This document shows, one piece after another, positions 1 through 7,937 of a stretch of DNA of 39,616 bases. This DNA comes from Anaerolineae bacterium (lineage in GTDB: Bacteria; Chloroflexota; Anaerolineae; DTLA01), in assembly GCA_029907165.1 (NCBI GenBank), contig JARYMK010000006.1:1-39616 (forward strand), read 5' to 3'. A program made the position numbers and the translations under genes. Position 1 is the first letter of the stretch; the number at the start of each line of letters is the position of its first letter. The notes under the pieces are model-generated. The model saw nothing but the letters and a program-made list of their open reading frames with translations, made no database searches and was not told the origin of the DNA.

Positions 1-536
1 AAATCCCAGTGCAGGGGGTGGTACTCCACCGGCTGGGGGTCAAAGGGATTCCACGTCTGGCGGCGCAGCACGTAGCGGGCGATGGCCTTGAGGTTGCGTT
101 TGTTGGCGAACTCCAGGACGTAGATGCCGCCGGGCGCGAGAATGCGGGCGATTTCGTCCATGAGGGCGGGCAGGTCTTCGGCGTGGTGGAGGACGCGGAC
201 GGTCAGGATGGCGTCAAACGAGGCGTCGGCGAAAGGCATGTGGTACCAGTTGGCCGCCACGTACTGGATGCCGTCGTCCCCCCAGGTGCGGCGGGCGTCG
301 CGCAGCTGATCGTCCGAGTAGTCCAGCAGGACCACCTCACGGAAGTGGCGATAGAGCGAGACCAACCTACCGAACCCCGCGCCGATTTCCAGAACCCGCG
401 CGCCCTGCAGGGGGATAAGCCGCCGAAGCGCAAATCGTTCGGCGCGGTCCTCGTATTCGCGGCCCTCACCCCAGAAATCCCGCTTGTACGTGCTCTCGCC
501 GTAGTCTATGATCCTCGGCTCGCCCTTGCCTCCCAC
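1..536 (-). CDS. Class I SAM-dependent methyltransferase, partial (3' end beyond window start)
   Basis: Not in the ORF track because it runs off the edge. Reverse strand from a GTG at 536 reads VGGKGEPRIIDYGESTYKRDFWGEGREYEDRAERFALRRLIPLQGARVLEIGAGFGRLVSLYRHFREVVLLDYSDDQLRDARR..., with motif I VLEIGAGFGR and an upstream CGGAGGG Shine-Dalgarno. Confidence 0.85.
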   Translation of the reverse strand, partial: MGGKGEPRIIDYGESTYKRDFWGEGREYEDRAERFALRRLIPLQGARVLEIGAGFGRLVSLYRHFREVVLLDYSDDQLRDARRTWGDDGIQYVAANWYHMPFADASFDAILTVRVLHHAEDLPALMDEIARILAPGGIYVLEFANKRNLKAIARYVLRRQTWNPFDPQPVEYHPLHWD

Positions 537-548
537 CTTACCCTCCGA

Positions 549-564
549 TGTTTCACGTGAAACA
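549..564. promoter_or_regulatory. parS-like ParB binding site, TGTTTCACGTGAAACA
   Basis: Perfect 16-bp palindrome matching the canonical bacterial parS consensus TGTTNCACGTGAAACA; extends to an 18-bp palindrome ATGTTTCACGTGAAACAT (548-565). Confidence 0.85.
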
Positions 565-686
565 TGACAACCTCACCGCAAAGGCGCAAAGAGCGCAGAG
601 AAAGCAAAAGGCAAACCCCTTGATCTCCGCGCATCCTGGAGTGAACAAGTAGTCGTTCCGGTGAACCTGTCGCTGTCGCCCCCGCG

Positions 687-1586
687 TTACCCTTGGGCCA
701 AGCAAACCGCGAGCCTCGCGCCGACCTCGGCGTTGCGGGCCAGCAGCGCCAGATTCGCCTCCAGCGACCGCCCCTCGGTAATCTGCGACACCCGCGCCAG
801 CAGGTACGGCGTGATGGCCTTCCCGCGCACCCCTTCGCGCTCGGCCTCGGCCAGTGCCCGCGCGATGGCCTCCTCCACGAGGGCATCGGGCAGTGCGGAG
901 TCTTCGGGAACGGGTACGCCCACAAGCACCGCTGTTGACAGGCCGGCGTCCCGATGGGCGCGGACGAAATCAGCCAGTGCCTCGGGCGTGTCCACGCGGA
1001 TGTCCACGGGCAGGCCACTGTCGCGGCAGTAGAAGGCGGGGAACCGGTCGGTCTGGTATCCCACCACAGGCACGCCGTGCGTTTCCAGCCACTCCAGCGT
1101 GAGCGGCAGGTCCAGGATACTCTTCGCGCCTGAGCACACGATGGCCATCGGAATCCGTGCCAGCGCGGGCAGGTCCGCCGACACGTCAAACGGCTGCCCG
1201 CGGTGCACCCCGCCGATGCCGCCCGTGGCGAACACGCGAATCCCGGCCCCGTGTGCCAGGTGCATGGTCGCGGCCACGGTCGTGCCGCCGTCCTCGCCCC
1301 TCACGGCGCACGCCGCCAGGTCCCGCAGGCTCACCTTGCGTGGGCGAGGGCTTTCGGCCAGGCGCACGAGTTCGTCGTCCCGCAGGCCCACGCAAGGCTT
1401 GCCCCCGAGCACCGCCACCGTCGCGGGGACTGCGCCGTGCTCGCGGACGATGCGCTCCAGGTGGCGAGCGGTGTCCAGATTCTGGGGGCGCGGCAGGCCG
1501 TGGGTGATGACGGCGGACTCCAGCGCCACAACGGGCTTGCCCGCTCGGAGAGCCGCTTGCACTTCAGAGGATACTTGAATATTCAT
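687..1586 (-). CDS. psuG: Pseudouridine-5'-phosphate glycosidase
   Basis: MNIQVSSEVQAALRAGKPVVALESAVITHGLPRPQN... and GGIGGVHRG are characteristic of the PsuG/IndA family; followed by a PfkB kinase partner. Confidence 0.92.
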   Translation of the reverse strand: MNIQVSSEVQAALRAGKPVVALESAVITHGLPRPQNLDTARHLERIVREHGAVPATVAVLGGKPCVGLRDDELVRLAESPRPRKVSLRDLAACAVRGEDGGTTVAATMHLAHGAGIRVFATGGIGGVHRGQPFDVSADLPALARIPMAIVCSGAKSILDLPLTLEWLETHGVPVVGYQTDRFPAFYCRDSGLPVDIRVDTPEALADFVRAHRDAGLSTAVLVGVPVPEDSALPDALVEEAIARALAEAEREGVRGKAITPYLLARVSQITEGRSLEANLALLARNAEVGARLAVCLAQG

Positions 1587-2512
1587 ACCACTAATCTTTC
1601 ATACAGGATATCCACGCTCAGGTCGGGGCAGACCGATTCCTTGCACTGGATGGTGGCGGCGGCCGCGGCCAACCCCAGACGCACCGCGTCGTCCACGTCC
1701 ATGTCGTTGAGCAGGCCGAAGATGACGGCAGCCGTCAGCGCGTCGCCCGCCCCCGTTAGGTCCACGATGTCGCACGGCACGGCGGGCAGGGTCCCGCTGG
1801 CCTCGCTGGTGGCATAGCACAGCCCCTTCTCGGCCAGCGTAACGATGGCCAGCCGCACGCCCATGGAGACCAGCGCCTTGGCCGCACGCAACGCCTTGCT
1901 CTTGTTGGTAACGGGCAAACCCGTCAGCACCTCGGCCTCGGCGGCGTTGGGCGTGATCATGTACAACTCGTTCAGGTAGGGCTTCAGGCGCGGCGCAAGG
2001 CCCGTGGTTGTCGGATCCGCGCACACGCGAATCTTGTGCTTGCGCGCCAGGGCGAACAGCGACCGCAACGCGCGCGGCGACAGGTTGGCGTCCACAGCGA
2101 TCAGCGCCGCCTCAGCGATGATGCGACGGTTGTAGTACAGGTACTGGGGCGTGATCAGCGACAGGATGTCCATGTCATGGATGGAGTAGGCCGGCTCGCC
2201 CCGCTCGTCGTAGATGGTCATGTAGGCGGCGGTGTGGAACTCGTCGGTGAAGATGGCGCGGTCCACGTTGATGCCACTCTCCTGGGCCTGGGCGAGGATG
2301 CGCCTGCCCGACCCATCCTTGCCGACGGCGGTGAGGAGCGTCGTGGGCACGCCCAGCCGGGCCAGGTTCTCGGCGATGTTCCGCGCCGACCCGCCCACGC
2401 TGATGCGGATGTCGCCCTCGCAGGACGTGCCCGGCTTCAGTCCTTTGTCGGGCCTGCCCTTGGTGTCCATTGCCGCCGCGCCCACCACAACCACCGGTGG
2501 ATACTCGTCCAT
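1583..2512 (-). CDS. PfkB-family carbohydrate kinase, probable pseudouridine kinase
   Basis: N-terminal GGSARNIAENLARLG and C-terminal DLTGAGDALTAAV PfkB signatures; overlaps psuG by 4 nt. Confidence 0.88.
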   Translation of the reverse strand: MDEYPPVVVVGAAAMDTKGRPDKGLKPGTSCEGDIRISVGGSARNIAENLARLGVPTTLLTAVGKDGSGRRILAQAQESGINVDRAIFTDEFHTAAYMTIYDERGEPAYSIHDMDILSLITPQYLYYNRRIIAEAALIAVDANLSPRALRSLFALARKHKIRVCADPTTTGLAPRLKPYLNELYMITPNAAEAEVLTGLPVTNKSKALRAAKALVSMGVRLAIVTLAEKGLCYATSEASGTLPAVPCDIVDLTGAGDALTAAVIFGLLNDMDVDDAVRLGLAAAAATIQCKESVCPDLSVDILYERLVV

Positions 2513-2550
2513 GTCGCTCCCTCCCTTCGCCGCCTATTGGCCGCTGCCCA

Positions 2551-2579
2551 AGGATAGCCGAGTTCACTCCGCAAGTCAA
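2551..2579 (-). promoter_or_regulatory. Sigma70-like promoter for the psuK/psuG operon
   Basis: Reverse strand TTGACT-N17-TATCCT just upstream of 2512. Confidence 0.6.
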
Positions 2580-2594
2580 ACGGACGCAGCGGCT

Positions 2595-2623
2595 TTGCCG
2601 CGCCGATAGTCCTACGCTATAAT
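2595..2623 (+). promoter_or_regulatory. Sigma70-like promoter for the 2663/3065/4764 operon
   Basis: TTGCCG-N17-TATAAT, 40 nt upstream of the ATG at 2663. Confidence 0.65.
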
Positions 2624-2662
2624 GACATCACGGTACCGAATCCCGCCACAAGGAGGCAGGAC

Positions 2663-3031
2663 ATGTCCGCTGGGAAGATTATCGGCTACATCTTCGCCGG
2701 AATCGCCATCCTGTTCGGCGTTCTGTTCCTCATCGCCGCTTTTGACGGCAGGCCCGTCGCCCAGGCTATCAGCAACTTCATCATCGCGGCCGTGCTCATC
2801 GGCATCGGCGTGGTCATCATCATCGCCATCAAAATGCGTGAACCGAAGCCGAAACAGGAGATCATCCAAAAGATTGACGTGTCGGGCGAGATCGCCATGG
2901 AGCGCCTGAAATGCAAGAACTGCGGCGCTCTTCTGGACAAGGACAGCATCAAACTGGCCGAGGGCGCCGTCGTCATCTCGTGCCCCTACTGCGGCACAAC
3001 GTACCAAATGGTAGAAGAACCGAAGTGGTAG
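2663..3031 (+). CDS. Small membrane protein with C-terminal zinc ribbon
   Basis: 122 aa; two hydrophobic helices (IIGYIFAGIAILFGVLFLIAA, FIIAAVLIGIGVVIIIAI) then CKNCGALL...CPYCGTTY. GGAGGCAGG upstream of the ATG. Confidence 0.8.
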   Translation: MSAGKIIGYIFAGIAILFGVLFLIAAFDGRPVAQAISNFIIAAVLIGIGVVIIIAIKMREPKPKQEIIQKIDVSGEIAMERLKCKNCGALLDKDSIKLAEGAVVISCPYCGTTYQMVEEPKW

Positions 3032-3064
3032 CCGACCCCGTCGGCTGAGTCTGGAGGTTGGCCC

Positions 3065-4762
3065 ATGCGAACTGGCCCGAAATGGATATTACGAGTCGCG
3101 CTCGTCATCCTGGCGGTTGTCCTCGTCGCGGTCCCTGCCGCCGCGCAGGACTACCGTTTCCGGGTGAACGAGCGGCTCGTCCATGTGTACATCAACGACG
3201 ACGGCTCCATCTGGATTGACTACACCATCACCTTCACCGCCGATCCGGGGTCGCACCCCATAGACATCGTGGACATCGGCCTGCCCAACTACGACTACAA
3301 CCTGGCCGAGGTCAAGGCCGATGTGGGTGGCGTGGAGATCAAGGACATCCGCCATTCGGAGTATGTGAAGCCCGGTGTGGAAATCCACATGGGCAAGTTC
3401 ACCATCCCGCCTGGCGGCACCGGCACGCTCCACGTCCTGGCGCGGGTGCGGAACATGGTCTTCCAGGACACCTCGGACCCCAACTATGCCAGCATGGAGT
3501 TCATCCCGCACTGGTACGATAGCGCCAACGCCCACGGGACGATGCACCTGGAAATCGTGGTGCATTTCCCGGAGGGCGTAACCAGCGAGGAATCCCGCTA
3601 TCACGATACCAAGTTCACCGACGCTGCCATCGTGGACAATCGGGTAACCTACGCCTGGATATATCCCGATGCCTCGCCCAGCCGACCGTACAAGGTGGGC
3701 GTCTCCTTCCCCAAGAAGTACCTCAAGAGCGGAGTTGAACTGAAGGTAACGCCCGAACCGCTGCCCCCCGCCGCGGGCGGAACCGACATCACCGACATCC
3801 TTTGCAGCGGGCCGATGTGCGTCATCCTGGGCATCCTGGGGTTCATCGCGTTCATCGTCCTCAGCACCCGCGGAGCCAACGTCCGCAAGATGAAGTACCT
3901 GCCGCCGGCGGTGGGCGTGGAGGGCGCGGGCGTGAAGCGCGGCCTCACCGCGGTGGAGGCGGCCCTCCTCTTGGAAGCGCCCCTGAACCGCGTCCTGACC
4001 ATGATCCTGTTCGGCCTGTTGAAGAAGGGCGCGGTTACCGTGTTGTCCGACAATCCGCTGCGCTTGCAGGCCAACGTACCCGCCCCCGAGGACTTGCGCG
4101 ACTACGAAAAGAAGTTTCTCGCGTCCATCGTGGACGACCAACTAGACGAGAAGAAACTCCGTCAGATGATGGTCGGCCTGGTCAAATCGGTGAACGAGAA
4201 GATGAAAGGGTTCAGCCGCAAGGACTCCGTGGCCTACTACAAGGACCTGGTCAGCCGAGCCTGGCAACAGGTGGAAGCCGCCGAGACGCCGGAGGTGAAG
4301 GCGCAACGGCTGGACGACGGGCTGGAGTGGACCATGCTGGACGACGACTGGAACAAGAAGGTGGGGCGCACCTTCGGCGACGAGCCGGTGCTCCTGCCCC
4401 GCTGGTGGGGCTACTACCGTCCCTGGGCCACCAGCACGAGCACCGCGTCGGGCGGCACGCAGACGGTTTCCACGCCCCGAACGGCCACGGGCGACGCGGG
4501 CCGCACCCCAACCATGCCCACCCTGCCGGGCGCGGCCTTCGCCAACACCATCGTGTCGGGCGTGGAGAGCCTGTCCAACCGCGTCGTGTCCAGCGTGGAG
4601 AGGTTCACGGGCAGCATCTCGTCGGTAACCAACCCGCCGCCCCCACCGCCCAGAACCAGCAGCAGCGGGCGCTGGAGAAGCGGCGGCGGTGGCGGTTGCG
4701 CTTGCGCGTGTGCATGCGCCTGCGCGGGCTGCGCCTGCGCGTGCGCGGGAGGAGGCCGCTAG
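3065..4762 (+). CDS. DUF2207-like secreted/membrane protein with Cys-Ala-rich C-terminal tail
   Basis: Signal peptide, N-terminal extracytoplasmic beta-rich region, central TM (CVILGILGFIAFIVLS), and terminal SGGGGGCACACACACAGCACACAGGGR. Family assignment from architecture only. Confidence 0.75.
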   Translation: MRTGPKWILRVALVILAVVLVAVPAAAQDYRFRVNERLVHVYINDDGSIWIDYTITFTADPGSHPIDIVDIGLPNYDYNLAEVKADVGGVEIKDIRHSEYVKPGVEIHMGKFTIPPGGTGTLHVLARVRNMVFQDTSDPNYASMEFIPHWYDSANAHGTMHLEIVVHFPEGVTSEESRYHDTKFTDAAIVDNRVTYAWIYPDASPSRPYKVGVSFPKKYLKSGVELKVTPEPLPPAAGGTDITDILCSGPMCVILGILGFIAFIVLSTRGANVRKMKYLPPAVGVEGAGVKRGLTAVEAALLLEAPLNRVLTMILFGLLKKGAVTVLSDNPLRLQANVPAPEDLRDYEKKFLASIVDDQLDEKKLRQMMVGLVKSVNEKMKGFSRKDSVAYYKDLVSRAWQQVEAAETPEVKAQRLDDGLEWTMLDDDWNKKVGRTFGDEPVLLPRWWGYYRPWATSTSTASGGTQTVSTPRTATGDAGRTPTMPTLPGAAFANTIVSGVESLSNRVVSSVERFTGSISSVTNPPPPPPRTSSSGRWRSGGGGGCACACACACAGCACACAGGGR

Positions 4763-4763
4763 C

Positions 4764-6131
4764 ATGGGCATCGTAGATAGAATCCGCGATTGGTTCACGC
4801 CGCAGAAGCCGCTCCAGAGGGGCATCTACCACTACCGATCGCCCGCGGGCCAGGAGGAGCGGTTCCGCCTGCACCTGCGCGTGGAGGAGGATGGGCGCGG
4901 CATCCTGGTCATCAATGCCGCCAAGGTGCTGCACCTCAATCAGACAGCCACCGAGCACGCCCGCCTCATCCTGCAGGAGAAGTCGCCCGAAGAGGCCGTC
5001 CGCGAGATCACTCGCCGCTACCGCGTCAGCAAGGAGCAGGCCCGCAAGGACTACGAGAGCCTGCGTGACACGATTCTGACCATGACGCGCACCGATGACG
5101 TGTGCCCCATCACGTACCTGGACGTGGAGCGGATTGACCCGTTCAAGACGCCGGTTTCGGCTCCATACCGCATGGACCTGGCACTCACGTACCGGTGCAA
5201 CGACGACTGTCCCCACTGCTACGTGGCCCGCGACCGCAACTTCCCCGAGATGCCCACCGAATCGTGGAAGCGCGTTATTGACCGGCTGTGGGACATCGGC
5301 GTGCCCCACGTAACCTTCACCGGCGGTGAGGCCACCCTGCGCAGCGACCTGCCGGAACTCATCCAGTACGCCGAGGACGTGGGCCTGGTAACCGGCCTGC
5401 TCACCAACGGGCGCAAACTGGCGGACAAAGCGTACCTGCAGCGCCTGCTGGACGCCGGCCTGGACCACATCCAGATCACGCTAGAATCCCACGACGAGGC
5501 GATCCACAACAAGATGGTGGGGTGCTCCGGCGCGTGGGCCGAGACCGTGGCGGGCATCGCCAACGCCGTCGCCGCCGATGTGTACGTCATCACCAACACG
5601 ACCCTCACCCATGACAACGTCCCCACCATTGAGGACACAATAGACTTTTTGGCCGAACTGGGCATCCGCACTTTCGCGTGCAACGGCATGATCTACTCGG
5701 GCAGGGGAAAGGTGGTGGGCACCGGCTTCACCGAGGCCGAGTTGCAGGACATCGTCCTGCGCGTGAAGGACGCTGCGGCGCGGAATGGAATGCGCCTCAT
5801 CTGGTACACGCCCACCCAGTACTGCGAACTGGACCCCATCAAACTGGAACTGGGCATCAAGACGTGCACCGCCGCCGAGTTCAACATGTGCGTGGAGCCC
5901 AACGGCGACGTGATCCCGTGCCAGAGTTACTACAAGTCCCTGGGCAACATCCTCACCGATGACTGGCACTCCATCTGGAACCACGAGACGGCCCGCTGCC
6001 TGCGCGACCGCACCTGGATTCCGGAGAAATGCAAGGATTGCCCGGACCTGGACCTGTGCGGCGGGGGCTGTCCCCTGTACGTGGAGGAGCACGCCTACCG
6101 CTGCCTGGATACCCAGTCCAACGCGGTGTGA
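4764..6131 (+). CDS. PqqD-like (RRE) radical SAM/SPASM protein
   Basis: Start taken as ATG 4764 (SD GGGAGGAGG), not the track's 4689. PqqD-like region HLNQTATEHARLILQEKSPEEAVREITRRYRVSKEQARKDYESL; radical SAM motif CNDDCPHC; TGGEATLRSDL; SPASM Cys cluster CVEPNGDVIPCQSYYKSLGN...CKDCPDLDLCGGGCPLY. Confidence 0.92.
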   Translation: MGIVDRIRDWFTPQKPLQRGIYHYRSPAGQEERFRLHLRVEEDGRGILVINAAKVLHLNQTATEHARLILQEKSPEEAVREITRRYRVSKEQARKDYESLRDTILTMTRTDDVCPITYLDVERIDPFKTPVSAPYRMDLALTYRCNDDCPHCYVARDRNFPEMPTESWKRVIDRLWDIGVPHVTFTGGEATLRSDLPELIQYAEDVGLVTGLLTNGRKLADKAYLQRLLDAGLDHIQITLESHDEAIHNKMVGCSGAWAETVAGIANAVAADVYVITNTTLTHDNVPTIEDTIDFLAELGIRTFACNGMIYSGRGKVVGTGFTEAELQDIVLRVKDAAARNGMRLIWYTPTQYCELDPIKLELGIKTCTAAEFNMCVEPNGDVIPCQSYYKSLGNILTDDWHSIWNHETARCLRDRTWIPEKCKDCPDLDLCGGGCPLYVEEHAYRCLDTQSNAV

Positions 6132-6167
6132 GGATTTCATCGGGAGATCGCGGAGAGGACATAAATT

Positions 6168-6198
6168 CCTCTGCGGTCTCCGCGTTCTCTGCGGTGAA
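6168..6198 (+). repeat. Dispersed 'CTCTGCGGTCTCCGCGTTCTCTGCGGTGAA' intergenic repeat (copy B)
   Basis: Shares the TCTCTGCGGTGAA core with copies near 572, 19656, 31152 and 38584/38799. Confidence 0.75.
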
Positions 6199-6221
6199 GA
6201 GTTTCAGAGGCGGGAACCCCC

Positions 6222-6971
6222 ATGGAGCCAGCCCTGACTCCGGCCGAGTGGGCCGAACACTTCCGGCGGCAGGCCGAATGGACCCGCGCGGCGCGGAATT
6301 ACCTGTACCGCCGCGCCGACCTACTGCGCGCCCGCCGCGTGCTGGACGTGGGCTGCGGCACGGGCGTCATCACCGAGGAGATGGCGGCGCGGACGCGGGG
6401 CCGCGTCGTGGGCCTGGACATCAACCCCCAGTTTCTGCGCCTCCGCGAAGGGCGCGGGGCAGACTACATCCTCGGCGGCGCGCTCTGTCTCCCTTTCGCC
6501 AGCGGCGCGTTTGATGTGGTGGTTTGCCACTTTGTGCTCATGTGGCTGCGCGACCCTCGGCGGGGCATGGCAGAGATGGTGCGCGTAACCCGCGCGGGCG
6601 GTTGGGTGCTTCTCTGCGCCGAGCCAGACTACGGCGCGCGGTTGGACTACCCCGACCTGCCCCACGCGGCATGGCACATTGAGGCGCTGCGGCGCGAGGG
6701 CGCCGATCCGTTCATGGGGCGCAAACTGCGCGCCTTGTGCGCCGAGCAGGGATTGGGTGCCGAGGTTGGTTGCCTGTCCGCGCCGTGGACGGCCGAAGCC
6801 ATCCGCGATTCGCTGGACGGCGAATGGGCGATGCTGACCCGCATCACGCGCGAATTCGTGGGCGAAAACGAGCGGCGTGCGGTGCGGGCGCGAGAGGAAG
6901 TCGCCATCGCCCGCGGCGAGCGGTTCGTGTTCATGCCGGTCTTCTACGCGGCGGCGCGAGTTCCCGGTTGA
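6222..6971 (+). CDS. Class I SAM-dependent methyltransferase
   Basis: VLDVGCGTGVITEEMA...GLDIN...FDVVVCHFVLMWLRDP motifs. Confidence 0.9.
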   Translation: MEPALTPAEWAEHFRRQAEWTRAARNYLYRRADLLRARRVLDVGCGTGVITEEMAARTRGRVVGLDINPQFLRLREGRGADYILGGALCLPFASGAFDVVVCHFVLMWLRDPRRGMAEMVRVTRAGGWVLLCAEPDYGARLDYPDLPHAAWHIEALRREGADPFMGRKLRALCAEQGLGAEVGCLSAPWTAEAIRDSLDGEWAMLTRITREFVGENERRAVRAREEVAIARGERFVFMPVFYAAARVPG

Positions 6972-7876
6972 TCGGGCGGGGCGTCCTGTCCGGTCAAAAT
7001 CGCCTCGGCCACCGCGTCGGGCGCTTCCTCCTGCACATTGTGCCCCGCGCCAGGGACTACGACCAGCCGCGCCAAGGGCTGCGCTTCCGCCAGCGCCCGC
7101 CCCATTGCCACCGGGTTGATGCGGTCGGCCTCGCCCCAGATGACCAGGGTCGGCACGGCCAGGCCCGCAAGCCGTTCCCGCAGCCCCCGCTGCTGCGCAG
7201 GAAGCCACAGGGCTAGCCGTCGCAGTGTGGAGAAGAACGCGCGGCGCTGGGCGTCGTCGGCCACGCGCTGGTTTACCCGCTGGTGCAGGAACTCCCGCTC
7301 GGGCTCCGGCAGGCCATCCAGGTGCGCGTAGTACGGCTCCAGCGAACGGTACGCCGCGTTGGCGTCCTTCTGGAAGCGGCGGTACAGGGATTCGCCCACG
7401 CCGGGAATGAGGAAAAGCAGCATGGCCGCGTCCAGTTTCTGCGACGGGGCGAACAGGCTGCCCGACACCAGAACGAGTTGTTCCGCGCGGTCTGGGCGTT
7501 GCAGCGCGGCGAAGTGGGCAATGACCGCACCAAGGGAATGCCCCACAAGCCCCACCCGCGCAATCCCCAGCGCGTCCAGCAGTTCAAACAGCGCGTCGCA
7601 GAAGAACGGCACGGTGTACGCGCGCCGTGGCTTGTCGCTGCGGCCAAAGCCGGGCAGGTCCACGGCGATGACGCGGAACCGCTCCGCCAGACGGGGAATC
7701 ACGTAGCGCCACGTATCGGCCTCGTTGCCCAGGCCGTGGATGAGAAGCAGAGGCGACCCTTCGGCAGGGCCTGCGTCGTACAGGAACAGCGACGCCGCGC
7801 TCCCCGGAAGCGCCACCCTGCGGGCGTGCGCCTCCAGCGCGGGCCAGGGGGCCATGGCGTGCGTCTGGGTGCTCAT
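6944..7876 (-). CDS. Alpha/beta hydrolase
   Basis: LLLIHGLGNEADTWRYV, VDLPGFGRSDKP, GLVGHSLGAVIA nucleophile elbow, and C-terminal GAGHNVQEEAP. Confidence 0.92.
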   Translation of the reverse strand: MSTQTHAMAPWPALEAHARRVALPGSAASLFLYDAGPAEGSPLLLIHGLGNEADTWRYVIPRLAERFRVIAVDLPGFGRSDKPRRAYTVPFFCDALFELLDALGIARVGLVGHSLGAVIAHFAALQRPDRAEQLVLVSGSLFAPSQKLDAAMLLFLIPGVGESLYRRFQKDANAAYRSLEPYYAHLDGLPEPEREFLHQRVNQRVADDAQRRAFFSTLRRLALWLPAQQRGLRERLAGLAVPTLVIWGEADRINPVAMGRALAEAQPLARLVVVPGAGHNVQEEAPDAVAEAILTGQDAPPDQPGTRAAA

Positions 7877-7937
7877 GCCGGCATTCCTCCTCTCGTCGTC
7901 TGCTATCCAGACCGCCGAGTGCGGCGCGCCCGCCTGA

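Noticed and set aside
4680-4745. Microsatellite or sequencing artefact explanation for the (CA)n protein repeat
   Set aside because: Codons are varied and the frame stays open to a normal stop with a following SD/ATG; not a simple DNA repeat.
4689-4763. Track start of the radical SAM ORF at 4689
   Set aside because: This would read the Cys-Ala repeat DNA in another frame (MAVALARVHAPARAAPARAREEAAS); ATG 4764 has a strong SD.
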